A stretch of DNA of 64,000 bases. It comes from JACKAQ01 sp965227145 (lineage in GTDB: Bacteria > Calditrichota > Calditrichia > RBG-13-44-9 > J075). The stretch covers positions 744,001 to 808,000 of the forward strand of contig OZ245730.1 of NCBI GenBank assembly GCA_965227145.1. Reading direction: 5' to 3'. The notes below the pieces were generated by a model that was not told where the DNA came from, made no database searches, and saw nothing but the letters and a program-made list of their open reading frames with translations. The position numbers and the translations under genes are program-made. Every line of letters begins with the position of its first letter. The stretch's first letter is position 1. Below are positions 8,600 through 18,533 of the stretch, one piece after another.

Positions 8600-10342
8600 A
8601 TGAGTTGGTTTATTGGCGCATTTCCCAACGGAAACGGGATAATTTCCAAAGAGTTTTTTTTGCAAAAAACGGCGTTTTTGCCCGAACAACGATTGAAAAT
8701 TTGCACCGAACAAATTTGCCTGATTGCCGGTGGCATCGCAGAAACCTGCCGGTTTTCTGTTGATTCGAATAATACCTCCGGCTGGTTTGCGGCCGGCGTT
8801 GGCATTCATTCTGTCGATGGATTGCCAACATTGATGAATGGCGCAGATTGGTCAACTGTTTTTGCCGGAGCTGAGACAGATTTGTCATCGCTCAACGGGC
8901 ATTTTGCCGCAATTGGCTGACAAAACCGACGCATCCGTTTTTTCACTGATCCGCTGGGGTTGCGCAATATTTTTTTCCGGGAAATTGATGGCGTGATGTG
9001 GTTTGCAAGTCGCATCGACTGGTTGGCAGGAATAAAAAGCGGTTGCAAAATCGAATTGGAAACATTCAGTGCGCACTGGCTGCTGATTAATCAATTGTCG
9101 CAGGAAAGCGGCGTAACCGGCATCCGGCGGCTTTGCCAGGGCGGTATCGCAACGGCTGAACCGGGAAAGTTCACGCTGAAAAATCGCGAATGGTTGCCGG
9201 ATAAATCGCAAAAATTTTCCGAGAAATCGATGCCGGATTTATTACGCGATTTTACCGTTTGTACGCTTGGCGGGGAAAAAGCGCTGTCGCTGGGTTTGTC
9301 CGGCGGGCTGGATTCGCGGGTGCTGCTGGCGCTGTTGCTCAACCAACCGAAAAAAGATTGGGCTGTACACACCTTTAATGTTCCGGAGCACCCTGATCGA
9401 AAGATTGCCGGTAACATCGCTTCAGTACTTGGCATCCCGCAAACGGTAATCCCCGCTTTTTTCCCCGATACCGAAAAGATTTTTGAAATACTAAAAAACT
9501 ATGTTGGGCAAACTCGGTTGTCATCGCCGGCATCCGGGTTTATTAACGTTCAATTTTACAGCTATTTACACCACCTCGGAAAAATCGTCATCGATGGTGG
9601 CTCGGGCGAAATTGCCCGGCGACGCTATCTAAACATGCTGTTACTGCGGGGGAAAACAGCGCTGCTGAAAGGTCATATTTCGCAAGTTTTGCCGTTTTTG
9701 CGTGTACATCGCGCCAATATTTTTACTGCAGAAATTCAAACCCAAATGGAAAACAGCCTTGCCGGCGAACTGGAAAATGTGTGGTCGCAGATGCCGGAAA
9801 TCCAGAATTTTGGTGTGGAAAACTGGCTCGATCTGTTCGCCATCCGCACCCGATTTCCCAATTTTGCCGGCCCGGAGCAAGCCCGTTCAGATAGTGAACT
9901 GGTGAATTTCATGCCGTTTGTGCAACCGGCATTTCTCCAAAAAATGTTCGAAACTCCCGTTCGCGAACGGGATAACGGGCGAATGTTCCGCAAAATAATC
10001 CGCGAAAATTATCCATCGCTGACCCGTTTTTCACTCGTGAAAGATGGCATCGTTTATCCGTATCCGCTTAAAACCATTTCTGCATCGCTGTGGATGAAAG
10101 GAAAACGCAAATTCGGGAAAGTGCATGTCGAGCAAAATACAATTCATTTGCTAACTGCGATTGAGCCACAGATTCGCGATTTGCTGGACTCCGCAACGGT
10201 GCGTCAGAGTAATTTTTATGATTATCAGATGTTGCAACAGATTGTTGAGGGGTTTTACGGTGGCGATCCGCGCCATGCCAAAGCGCTGGATTGGTGGCTG
10301 GCTTTCGAACTATATCGTCAGCAAATTGAGCAAACAAAGTAG
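8600..10342 (+). pseudogene. Asparagine-synthase-like protein, interrupted by an in-frame TGA and lacking Cys2
   Basis: Two open stretches (8600-8920 and on to 10342) lie in the same frame and are split only by TGA at 8918-8920. The residues around the stop (GHFAAI, then TDPLGLRN and FASRIDWL) are the usual second half of the N-terminal glutamine-amidotransferase fold, and the stop sits where a tryptophan is common, so TGG to TGA is the simplest explanation. The C-terminal half has the ATP-pyrophosphatase loop SGGLDSR and the VIDGGSGE segment of the AsnB family. The start is MSWFIGAF, without the catalytic cysteine at position 2, so even an intact protein would not hydrolyse glutamine. GATase-dead members include beta-lactam synthetases and lasso-peptide cyclases, but no partner gene of that kind is nearby. 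It may be a pseudogene or contain a sequencing error. Confidence 0.75.
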
Positions 10343-10553
10343 TGCACAATTTGCACCTTGGCGCAAAAAGGTAATTTTTACATCGTTTTCCGCAACATAA
10401 TTTCGAATTAAATTCATTCTCATAAACATTTATTTATAAAGCAATTAGCGACATGTCTTTTTGTGCCGGAATGTTGTGGCATGTCAATTGTTTTAATTAG
10501 AGCATACTAATTTTTTTAACGGTAAAACTATTGCTAAATTTTCGGAGGCTCTT

Positions 10554-11774
10554 TTGAAACAATCTTTGACAGGAAACATTTTCCGGATGTTCAGTATTTT
10601 TTGCTGCATTTCTTTGCCGATGGTTGCCCAGGTTTGGACAATTCAAAACAGTGGCGTATCCGATCAGCTCAAAAGCGTTCAATTTGTCAGCAATTCGGAA
10701 GGCTGGGTCTGCGGTGATAACGGGGCATTGTTGCATACGGTAAACGCCGGTGAAACATGGTCCCGCGTTGCGGTTTTCAGCAGTGATCTGCACGAAGTTG
10801 CATTTTTGGATGCGCAAACCGGCATCGTTTCCGGTGATGACGGGGCAATTTTGCGCACAACCGATGGCGGCGCAAATTGGAGCATTATTAATAGCGGCAC
10901 AGGTTCGCAATTGCGTGGCTGTGGCTGGGGTGCGGATGGCATTGCCTGGGCAGCGGGTCGTGATGGCGTGTTGCTAAAATCGACAGATTTTGGCGCAACC
11001 TGGACCCTTCAACAGAGCGGCACAACCAACCGGATTCGCTCGATAGCGGGATTCGGCAGCACCCACGCATGGGCAGTCGGCAACGACGGATTGATTCGCA
11101 GCACAGCAAATGGCAACAGTTGGACAGCCCAAAACAGTCCGGTTTCGGATAATCTCGAAGATGTTCAATTTCTCAACGCCAACGTTGGGTTTGTAACCGG
11201 CAGCGGCACTGTGCTGTTCACCGATAACGGCGGCGCAACCTGGGCAGTTCGTGGCAGCGGCGTCAGCGGCGAAACCAACGGGCTATATTTTACGGACGAA
11301 ACCAACGGCTGGGTTGTGAATGAAATGGGTCAAATTTTCCACACAACCAACGGCGGCGCAACTTGGGCAACAGAAACAACCGGCACTTCCGGTATTTTAA
11401 ATGATGTGTTTGTTGCAGCCAATGGCGCTGGTTGGGCAGTTGGTGATAACGGCGTCATTTTGAAACATGCACCACTCACCGGAATTGATGATGAGCCGGA
11501 ATCCGCAATTCGCGAAAATAAACTGGCTCAAAATTACCCGAACCCGTTCAATCCCGCGACGACAATTGCATTCACTTTGGCCAGTTATCAAAAAGTAAAA
11601 TTAACCGTTTACAACATTGCTGGTCAACAGGTCGCGGAATTAATCAATCAACCGTTGATTGCGGGCGCGCATTCGGTTACTTTTTCCGGGGAAAATCTGC
11701 CATCCGGCGTTTATTTTTACGAACTTCGCGCCGGGAGCTTTAACGAAATTAAAAAAATGATGCTGGTGAAATAA
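10554..11774 (+). CDS. Secreted Ycf48/BNR-repeat protein with T9SS-type C-terminal sorting domain
   Basis: Translation begins at TTG 10554, chosen because GGAGG lies 5 bp upstream. The 406-aa product has a signal peptide ending near PMVAQ. It then has about six to seven propeller blades with the repeated cores TTDGGANW, TDNGGATW and TTNGGATW, as in Ycf48-like and photosystem-assembly/BNR proteins. The last 80 residues begin with NYPNPFNPATTI and end in IKKMMLVK, the type A sorting domain that sends proteins through the type IX system of Bacteroidota relatives. It is probably a cell-surface or released propeller; ligand unknown. A second, partial protein of the same fold lies at 63001. Confidence 0.9.
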   Translation: MKQSLTGNIFRMFSIFCCISLPMVAQVWTIQNSGVSDQLKSVQFVSNSEGWVCGDNGALLHTVNAGETWSRVAVFSSDLHEVAFLDAQTGIVSGDDGAILRTTDGGANWSIINSGTGSQLRGCGWGADGIAWAAGRDGVLLKSTDFGATWTLQQSGTTNRIRSIAGFGSTHAWAVGNDGLIRSTANGNSWTAQNSPVSDNLEDVQFLNANVGFVTGSGTVLFTDNGGATWAVRGSGVSGETNGLYFTDETNGWVVNEMGQIFHTTNGGATWATETTGTSGILNDVFVAANGAGWAVGDNGVILKHAPLTGIDDEPESAIRENKLAQNYPNPFNPATTIAFTLASYQKVKLTVYNIAGQQVAELINQPLIAGAHSVTFSGENLPSGVYFYELRAGSFNEIKKMMLVK

Positions 11775-11832
11775 ACCGGTCGATTATTTATGGAACAATA
11801 TTTGCAAACGCAAACATGGTTATCTAATCCGG

Positions 11833-11848
11833 TGGCACTTTGTATGCC
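11833..11848 (+). promoter_or_regulatory. Candidate sigma-54 promoter (-24/-12) before the multihaem cytochrome locus
   Basis: TGGCAC, 5 bp, ATGC gives GG and GC elements 10 bp apart, one mismatch from the sigma-54 consensus. Transcription would begin about 20 bp before the ATG at 11880. The same bases lie inside an inverted repeat (TAATCCGG at 11825-11832, CCGGATTA at 11847-11854), so this could instead be a weak terminator hairpin for the gene ending at 11774, although the T tail is poor. A sigma-54 activator gene exists at 33998-34999. Confidence 0.35.
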
Positions 11849-11879
11849 GGATTAACGGTTTTAATAACGATTAACAACA

Positions 11880-12791
11880 ATGATGCAGCCTGTGAAGAAT
11901 ACGCAAACGAAATCCCAACGCGACTGGTTTAAAATTGGTTTGAAAATAGTTTATGCAATTTCGTTATCAATTTACGCATACTATTTGATGGACGGATTGG
12001 GATTTTACCAACTCCCGTTTCAGGAACGCCCGCATCACGAGGCGTACCGCAATTTACGATCCGCCGGATTGCGCGGGCACGGTTTTGGTGTCATCGGTTC
12101 GGTGATGATGACGTTGATGCTCCTCTATTCCGTTCGGAAACGCACCAACTGGTTTGGCAAATGGGGAGCGCTCAGCCGTTGGCTGGATGTGCATATTTAT
12201 CTCGGAATTATGGGACCGCTTTTGGTTATTTTGCATACTACCTTCAAATTGAACGGCATTGTTGCGGTCAGCTTTTGGTCGATGATCGCGGTTTCCGGCA
12301 GCGGCATTTTGGGGAGATATTTGTATTTGCAAATTCCCCGGAACCGGCGCGGCGATGAACTCAGCCTGAAAGAAATTGAATCGCTCGATCAGGAATTTTC
12401 GGAAGAACTTACCCGTGAATTGGGGCTGAAAAATGGCAAACTTGCCCGGCTTCAGGAAATTGCCGGTGTGCAAAATGTAAACAAAGATGCCGGATTGTTC
12501 AGTTTATTGCTGGGCATGCTCCGGTTCGATCTGTTCAGTTTTTTTCGTAAATACCGGCAGCAGCGGATGTTGCGGAAAGAATTCCAACTGGACAGCCAGC
12601 AATTGAAAGCGGCAATCGAAATTTTGCATCGCAAACAATTGCTCGAACGCCGGATTTTGCTGCTCAATCATGTTCAGCGGCTGTTTCATTATTGGCATGT
12701 GTTTCACAAGCCATTCGCGATTTTGATGTTTCTGATCATGATTTTGCATATCGGCGTGGCGGTGTGGCTGGGCTACACATGGATTTTTTGA
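11880..12791 (+). CDS. Membrane-bound b-type cytochrome, first gene of the electron-transfer locus
   Basis: The 303-aa protein has about five hydrophobic segments. Two helices each carry a pair of histidines 14 residues apart (H105/H119 and H276/H290), the classic spacing for two stacked b haems in ferric-reductase-like and cytochrome b proteins. A charged loop of about 110 residues (about 153-265) separates the two helix groups and probably faces the cytoplasm. The likely job is to move electrons from the quinol pool across the inner membrane to the periplasmic multihaem cytochromes encoded next. No flavin or NAD domain is fused. The start has a weak ribosome site, and either of two adjacent ATGs could be used. 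Family assignment is by pattern only. Confidence 0.7.
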   Translation: MMQPVKNTQTKSQRDWFKIGLKIVYAISLSIYAYYLMDGLGFYQLPFQERPHHEAYRNLRSAGLRGHGFGVIGSVMMTLMLLYSVRKRTNWFGKWGALSRWLDVHIYLGIMGPLLVILHTTFKLNGIVAVSFWSMIAVSGSGILGRYLYLQIPRNRRGDELSLKEIESLDQEFSEELTRELGLKNGKLARLQEIAGVQNVNKDAGLFSLLLGMLRFDLFSFFRKYRQQRMLRKEFQLDSQQLKAAIEILHRKQLLERRILLLNHVQRLFHYWHVFHKPFAILMFLIMILHIGVAVWLGYTWIF

Positions 12792-12813
12792 CGGGATGCC
12801 GTTGGATGCGGAC

Positions 12814-12833
12814 CGTGAGCGAAGTCGAAGGAC
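12814..12833 (+). repeat. REP-like interspersed motif
   Basis: GTGAGCGAAGTCGAAGGAC resembles the TGAGC...GTCGAAGG elements scattered through many bacterial genomes. It lies between the cytochrome b gene and the 20-haem gene. Only one copy is in the window, so the assignment is tentative. Confidence 0.3.
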
Positions 12834-12921
12834 AGATGCTGATTTTCATTATTTTTTATCCATTATCAAATTTAGGTAAAAAGGGAGTTTGAGCATTCAA
12901 TCAATTTGCGATGGACAGCAC

Positions 12922-14607
12922 ATGTTTTTTCGGTTTTGGCGAATCGTTTTTCTGTGGTGTGTTTTTACGGCAACTGCCGCAATCGCGCAGCTTTCGCCGG
13001 GCGATCTGCATCGCGCGCACGCGAATTTGGAGGGGTTGAGCAATTGCACCAAATGTCACTCCACCGGCGCGCAAATCGATCTGGGGAAATGTCTCGATTG
13101 CCATAAATTGCTCAAACAGCGGATCGATTCGAACAAAGGGTTGCATGCCCGACCGGATTACAGCGATTGTGTCCACTGCCACAACGACCATCACGGCAGG
13201 GATTTCGAAATGATATTCTGGAAAGAGGGACAGGATAATTTTGACCACGATTTGACCGGTTACCGGCTGGAAGAAAAACACGCCGAACTAAAATGCCGGG
13301 ATTGCCACAAACCCGCCAATATCGCCGATCCGCAACCGTTGCTCAATCAGGATAAGAATCTCGAACGCACATTTTTGGGCTTGCAGCAAGCTTGTTTGAG
13401 CTGCCATGCGGATGAACATCGCGGGCAATTGGCGGAAGATTGTCTGAAATGTCACACCTACAGCGGTTGGAAACCTGCCAACCGTTTTGATCACGACAAA
13501 TCAAAATTCCGGCTGACCGGATTGCACCGGGATGTTAAATGCGTCGATTGCCACAAAGAAGAACGCGACAATCGCACAGCGGACGACCCGACATTTGCCC
13601 GATTTACGGGCATCGCATTTCAGAATTGCACCAACTGCCACGAAGATGTGCACCGGGGGCAATTCGGGCAAAATTGCGAAAAATGCCACAGCACCGCCGG
13701 CTGGAAAAAACTGCTGGCCAATGCGGATTTTAATCACGATTTAACACGATACCCATTGCGCGGCAAACACGCTGCCGTTGCCTGCGAAAGCTGCCACAAG
13801 CCCGGTATTCCGCGTCGCGGATTGGCATTTGCCAAATGCACCGATTGCCACACCGATTTTCACCTCGGGCAATTTGCAGCACGTCCCGGCGGCATCGCCT
13901 GCGAAAATTGTCACACTGTCAATGGGTTTTCTCCCGCAAACTTTACATTTGATGATCACGCGAAAACGGATTATCCGTTGGAAGGCGCGCACCGTGCCAT
14001 CCCCTGCATCGCCTGTCACGCGGGTTCGCCGAACGGGCGTAGCGGTTCGCGATCGATGCTGCGGATCAACCGGTTTTCCTTTGTTTCTACAAAATGCGTC
14101 GATTGCCACAAAGATCCCCATTTCGGCGAAACGCGGAAATTTGTGGACATCAACGGCTGCGAAAGTTGCCATCGCGTGGATAGCTGGCGGAGCATCGAAT
14201 TCGATCACAGCCAAACCGATTTTGCACTGCTCGGCAAACACAACAGCACCAACTGCATTAAATGCCACGTTCCGGCTGCAGAGCAATCCGGCAACACCCG
14301 GATTCCGTTCCAAAATATGGCGCAGAATTGCCAACACTGTCACGCGGACAAACACAACGGTCAGTTTGTAACCACATTTGTTTCCGCCGGAAAAGAGCTG
14401 CGCGGTACCGATTGCGCCCGCTGCCACGGCGAAGAAAATTGGCAGCCGGTGAAATTCGATCACAATCGCGATTCCAAATTTTCGCTGGAAGGCGCACACG
14501 AAAAAGTCGCCTGCGAAGCGTGCCACATGACTGTTGCGGAAGCAGATATCACTTTCCGGCAATTTAAACCGCTCGGCAGCGAGTGCTCGGATTGCCACGG
14601 CGGGTGA
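12922..14607 (+). CDS. Periplasmic or surface 20-haem c-type cytochrome
   Basis: Counting gives 20 CxxCH motifs in 561 residues. The ATG at 12922 was chosen over the TTG at 12889 because it directly starts a signal peptide (MFFRFWRIVF..., cleavage near AIAQ) and the AGGGAG before the TTG is too close to it. Many extra histidines lie in FDHD, GKH, GLH and HRGQ contexts, fitting bis-histidine haems. The spacing is less regular than in the next two cytochromes, with CHxDxHxGQ signatures, so it belongs to another branch of the cytochrome c3/c7-like group. It probably links the inner-membrane cytochrome b with the outer-membrane conduit. No catalytic domain is visible. Confidence 0.93.
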   Translation: MFFRFWRIVFLWCVFTATAAIAQLSPGDLHRAHANLEGLSNCTKCHSTGAQIDLGKCLDCHKLLKQRIDSNKGLHARPDYSDCVHCHNDHHGRDFEMIFWKEGQDNFDHDLTGYRLEEKHAELKCRDCHKPANIADPQPLLNQDKNLERTFLGLQQACLSCHADEHRGQLAEDCLKCHTYSGWKPANRFDHDKSKFRLTGLHRDVKCVDCHKEERDNRTADDPTFARFTGIAFQNCTNCHEDVHRGQFGQNCEKCHSTAGWKKLLANADFNHDLTRYPLRGKHAAVACESCHKPGIPRRGLAFAKCTDCHTDFHLGQFAARPGGIACENCHTVNGFSPANFTFDDHAKTDYPLEGAHRAIPCIACHAGSPNGRSGSRSMLRINRFSFVSTKCVDCHKDPHFGETRKFVDINGCESCHRVDSWRSIEFDHSQTDFALLGKHNSTNCIKCHVPAAEQSGNTRIPFQNMAQNCQHCHADKHNGQFVTTFVSAGKELRGTDCARCHGEENWQPVKFDHNRDSKFSLEGAHEKVACEACHMTVAEADITFRQFKPLGSECSDCHGG

Positions 14608-14652
14608 GAGTCGATTGGCATTCTGATCAGTCCGCAAATGCAGCAACATGTC

Positions 14653-14672
14653 ATTCCTGCGAATGCAGGAAT
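14653..14672 (+). repeat. dRS3-like inverted repeat between cytochrome genes
   Basis: ATTCCTGC, a GAAT loop and GCAGGAAT form a perfect 8-bp hairpin of the ATTCC(C/T)GCGAA..GGGAAT type common as an interspersed repeat. It lies 45 bp after the 20-haem gene and might also stabilise or attenuate the message. Confidence 0.5.
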
Positions 14673-14769
14673 CTCCCGGTTATTTCTTCGGGTATCATTT
14701 TATTTTTTATCGTAAGTATTGATAAACTACTGTAAATAAACAAAATAGCACATAAAACAGAAGTGCCGA

Positions 14770-16719
14770 ATGAACAAATGGATTAACATCATCGCTGTGG
14801 TTTTGGGGTTGGCGCAAATGGCGTTTGGGCAAGAAAACGTGCAAAATCCGCAAAGCAATGTGCAGAATCCGCACGGCAAAATAAAGTGGGAATGTGTGGA
14901 TTGCCACACTACCGAATCGTGGACGGAAATGAAAGATCCGATGATTTTCCGCCACGAGGCAACCGGTTTTGCGCTGGTTGGTGCACACAAAATTACCCAA
15001 TGCATGAGCTGCCACGAAAGTCCCAAATTTGCCGAAGTCGGTGCTGCCTGCGCCGATTGCCACACCGATGTGCACCAGGGTGAATTTGGCATCAATTGCC
15101 AGAGCTGCCACACTGCGCAAACCTGGGAAAACCGGATCGACGTTCGGCAATTGCACGCGGCTCGCGGTTTTCCGCTGTCCGGCGGACATGCGGTTGCGGA
15201 TTGCCAAAGCTGCCACGTCAGCGAACAGCGCAACGAATTTGCCGGTACCGCAAGCGCCTGTTTTTCCTGCCACATCGCGGAATTTAACGAAACAGTCGAT
15301 CCCGATCACCGGCAAGCCGGATTTTCGCTGAACTGCGAAGATTGCCACCAGCCAGCAGCGATCGCCTGGAATCAGAATGTGCGTTTCGATCACTCGATTT
15401 TTGAATTACGCGGCACCCACAAAACCACCGAATGCGCGGCATGTCACACCGAACAATTTACCGGAACGCCGCGTGAATGTTTCGCCTGTCACGAAGCAGA
15501 TTTCCGGACGGCGCAACTGCCCGATCATATCGCGCTCGGTTTCCCGACCGAATGTGCCGAATGCCACACCGAAAACGCCTGGCAGGGCGCAGCTTTCGAT
15601 CATATTTCCGCCAGCGGATTTCCGCTGAACGGTGCGCATGCGACAATTTTCTGCGCCGAATGCCATGTGGATAACCAGATGACCGGATTGCCGCGCGATT
15701 GTTTCGGCTGCCACGGCGATGATTATCAGGAAACCACCGATCCCAACCACGTTCTCGGAAATTTTCCGCAGGATTGTTTGATCTGCCACAACGAAGTAAC
15801 CTTTATTCCGGCGGATTTCGATCACAATCTGACCCGGTTCCCGCTGACCGGCGCACATGCGACGCTTCAGTGCGAAAGCTGCCACGAAACCGGCGATTTC
15901 ACCGCGTTGCCAACGGAGTGCTATTCCTGCCATCAACCGGATTTTGAGGGCACAACCGATCCGGGGCATGTGCAAAATAACTTCAGTTTCGATTGCACGC
16001 TTTGTCACAGCACTTCCGCTTGGGAACCGGCGACGTTTGACCATAACGCCACGGATTTCCCGCTGACCGGCGCGCACATCGGGCTGGATTGTTTGAGCTG
16101 CCACAGTTCCGGATACGCCGGCACGCCAACCGCCTGCGTTTCCTGTCACGAAGATGATTTTCAGGCGACGACCGATCCCAACCACATCGCTGCTGCGTTT
16201 CCGCTGGAATGCGAAGTTTGCCACAGCACGGCAGCGTGGGAACCCGCAATATTTGATCACGATAACACAGATTTTCCGCTGACCGGTGCGCACACCGGTG
16301 TGGATTGCAACAGTTGTCACGCCAGCGGATACACCGGCACGCCGACAGCATGTGTCAGTTGCCACCAATCCGATTTTGACAACACAACCGATCCCAACCA
16401 CATTGCGGCAAACTTCCCGGTTCAGTGCGAAGTTTGCCACACAACCACCGCGTGGGAGCCGGCAAACTGGAATCACGATCAGCTGTATTTCCCGATTTAC
16501 TCCGGCGAACACCGCAACGAGTGGGAAACCTGCGCGGATTGTCACCTCGATCAGACCAATTTTGCCACTTTCGAATGCATTTTCTGTCACGAGCACCGGC
16601 AATCGGAAATGGACAGCGAGCACGACGACGTGAACAATTACGTTTACGAAAGCACCGCCTGTTACAATTGCCACCCGGACGGACGGGAATCGATGCAGTT
16701 GGACCGGATGCGGAATTGA
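14770..16719 (+). CDS. 25-haem c-type cytochrome with tri-haem repeat design
   Basis: The 649-aa protein has a signal peptide (cleavage near AFGQ) and 25 CxxCH motifs, about one per 25 residues after the leader. The layout is a 15-haem head, two complete tri-haem units of about 72 residues and a 4-haem tail that contains YFPIYSGEHRNEW. Each repeat unit has three extra histidines, in FDH, GAH and DPNH contexts, as expected for bis-His ligation. Head and tail match the 49-haem protein at 18534-22187 block for block, so the two are paralogues that differ in repeat number. It should act as a periplasmic or extracellular electron carrier. The barrel gene follows 44 bp downstream. Confidence 0.95.
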   Translation: MNKWINIIAVVLGLAQMAFGQENVQNPQSNVQNPHGKIKWECVDCHTTESWTEMKDPMIFRHEATGFALVGAHKITQCMSCHESPKFAEVGAACADCHTDVHQGEFGINCQSCHTAQTWENRIDVRQLHAARGFPLSGGHAVADCQSCHVSEQRNEFAGTASACFSCHIAEFNETVDPDHRQAGFSLNCEDCHQPAAIAWNQNVRFDHSIFELRGTHKTTECAACHTEQFTGTPRECFACHEADFRTAQLPDHIALGFPTECAECHTENAWQGAAFDHISASGFPLNGAHATIFCAECHVDNQMTGLPRDCFGCHGDDYQETTDPNHVLGNFPQDCLICHNEVTFIPADFDHNLTRFPLTGAHATLQCESCHETGDFTALPTECYSCHQPDFEGTTDPGHVQNNFSFDCTLCHSTSAWEPATFDHNATDFPLTGAHIGLDCLSCHSSGYAGTPTACVSCHEDDFQATTDPNHIAAAFPLECEVCHSTAAWEPAIFDHDNTDFPLTGAHTGVDCNSCHASGYTGTPTACVSCHQSDFDNTTDPNHIAANFPVQCEVCHTTTAWEPANWNHDQLYFPIYSGEHRNEWETCADCHLDQTNFATFECIFCHEHRQSEMDSEHDDVNNYVYESTACYNCHPDGRESMQLDRMRN

Positions 16720-16763
16720 TGTTTTTCAGAAATAAAATTTTTACCCAAAGCAAGGTTTGCAAA

Positions 16764-18386
16764 ATGAAACAGATGTTGAAAATCGCAATTGCGCTATGGC
16801 TCGCATTTTCGTTGTTTGGCGTGTCGGCGCAGGAGAAAACCACCCGGTACGAGGTTCGCTATGTTTCTGCGGAAAATGTATATCTTGCGGCGGGCAGCCA
16901 GGTTGGGCTGGCGATTGGCGATACGCTGGAAATCCGCGATCGCGGTAAAATGATTGCCCGGGTGCTGGTAACTTACGTTGCCGAACAATCCTCGAGTTGT
17001 CAGATTTTGACCGCCACGGGCGAAATCCGTCCGGGAATGAGCGCGGTTTTAACCGGCGTCGCGCCGCAAACCGAACCCGGTTTACCCGGTGAAACCGAAT
17101 CCGGCGACGTATCGAACGAAACGGAAAAGCGCACCGTCACTGTCCGGACAAAACAAAAATCCCAAAAATCTACCGATCTCAGTGGCAGCATTTCGCTGCG
17201 TTATTACACGCTGAACGATCTCACCGAACGCAATCTCGATTTCAAACAACCTACATTTCGGATCAATTTGCGGGCAAAACGGCTGTGGGGAAAAGACTAT
17301 ACGTTGCGCATCCACACCCGCACCCGCCACGATGAGCGCACCCGTTCTTACCGGGAAGATGTGCCAAAAAGCGAATGGCGCAACCGGATTTACCAGTTTG
17401 CGCTCGGCTACGAAAACCGCGATGCCCGGGTGAATTTCCGGCTCGGGCGCATCACCACCAACCGGTTGAGTGGCGTTGGCTACATCGACGGGCTGCAGTT
17501 GCAATTCAACCTATCGCCATCGGTTGATGTGGGTATTTTGGGCGGCACGCAGCCAAACTGGCGCGATTCCGCACCGCAAACGAATGTTCAAAAAGCCGGT
17601 GCATTTCTTCATTTTCAAAACGGCGAGATGCGCGGTCGCTTTTTCGAAACGACCGTTGCCGCCGCCGGTGCGTATGCGGATGGCGTGGTCAGCCGGGAGT
17701 TTTTGTACTGGCGCAGCAATTTTCGTTCGCCGGGCGGATTCAGCTTTTTCCACATGCTGGAAATGGACATGAATCGCGACTGGCGAAAGGAAAAAACCGG
17801 TAAAAGCACGGTGCTCTCCAATCTGTATTTATCCGCGCGGCAGCGTATTTCCGACGCTGTTACCGCCGGCGTCACTTTCGATAACCGGCAAAATTACTGG
17901 ACTTACGAAATTCGCACATTGGCAGACAGTCTGTTCGACGATGCGCTGCGCACCGGATTTCGCGGCAATCTTTCCGTTAAATTACCCGGCAGAATTTATG
18001 TTTTCGCCAACGGTGGTTTGCGCAAAATTGAGCGGGATAACGTTACCACAACTTCGTATGCGATCGGACTGAATCGCAGCGGATTGCCTGGCAACACATC
18101 GCTGCGGCTGAACGGCTCCGGTTTTTCGAACAAAAATACCAGCGGCACGAATATCGGCGGTAACCTCGGCAAAAATTTCGCTGCCGGTCACCGGATCGAT
18201 TTCGGCTATTCGCGTTATGCCTATTCGTTTGATTGGGACGGCATCAATCGCGTGACCAATACTTACAGTGCGCAAACCTATTTGATGCTGCCGGCGCGGC
18301 TGTTTTTCAGCGGGTTGTATCAATACGATCTGGGCGAGGATATCGAAGGATTCCGGTTGTATCTGGAAATCGGGTATCGTTTTTAA
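16764..18386 (+). CDS. Outer-membrane beta-barrel of the multihaem electron conduit
   Basis: The ATG at 16764 starts a signal peptide (MKQMLKIAIALW..., cleavage near GVSAQ). The same frame is open upstream to 16425, but that part only overlaps the 25-haem gene and was not used. Residues about 25-95 look like a small beta domain of the FlgT C-terminal/SH3 kind (GSQVGLAIGDTLEIRD). A Ser/Thr/Glu-rich linker follows. From about residue 140 on there are regular amphipathic strands ending in LYLEIGYRF with terminal phenylalanine. The length, 540 aa, fits a large barrel. Its place between two giant cytochromes suggests the role of MtrB/OmbB-type porins that hold a cytochrome across the outer membrane. 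There is no recognisable MtrB CxxC motif, so this would be a separate family. Confidence 0.8.
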   Translation: MKQMLKIAIALWLAFSLFGVSAQEKTTRYEVRYVSAENVYLAAGSQVGLAIGDTLEIRDRGKMIARVLVTYVAEQSSSCQILTATGEIRPGMSAVLTGVAPQTEPGLPGETESGDVSNETEKRTVTVRTKQKSQKSTDLSGSISLRYYTLNDLTERNLDFKQPTFRINLRAKRLWGKDYTLRIHTRTRHDERTRSYREDVPKSEWRNRIYQFALGYENRDARVNFRLGRITTNRLSGVGYIDGLQLQFNLSPSVDVGILGGTQPNWRDSAPQTNVQKAGAFLHFQNGEMRGRFFETTVAAAGAYADGVVSREFLYWRSNFRSPGGFSFFHMLEMDMNRDWRKEKTGKSTVLSNLYLSARQRISDAVTAGVTFDNRQNYWTYEIRTLADSLFDDALRTGFRGNLSVKLPGRIYVFANGGLRKIERDNVTTTSYAIGLNRSGLPGNTSLRLNGSGFSNKNTSGTNIGGNLGKNFAAGHRIDFGYSRYAYSFDWDGINRVTNTYSAQTYLMLPARLFFSGLYQYDLGEDIEGFRLYLEIGYRF

Positions 18387-18533
18387 CGCGAATTTCCGTA
18401 AATTGCTAAAAATGATGGAAAAACATCTTCTCGACGAAAAACCACATGAGGGGATATTTATTATAGATTTGATATTAATCGCGCAAAATAACGATTCACA
18501 AATTTTGTGCATAGGTGTGATGGGAAAATAAAA

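Noticed and set aside
8600..10342. Lasso-peptide cyclase in a biosynthetic cluster
   Set aside because: The missing Cys2 would fit, but no precursor, RRE protein or transglutaminase-like protease is nearby, and the gene is interrupted.
15406..16674. A 422-aa minus-strand frame opposite the 25-haem cytochrome
   Set aside because: Antisense shadow of the regular CxxCH coding pattern.
16425..16763. Upstream extension of the outer-membrane barrel frame
   Set aside because: It overlaps the 25-haem gene and would place a signal peptide inside the protein. The ATG at 16764 starts directly with the leader.
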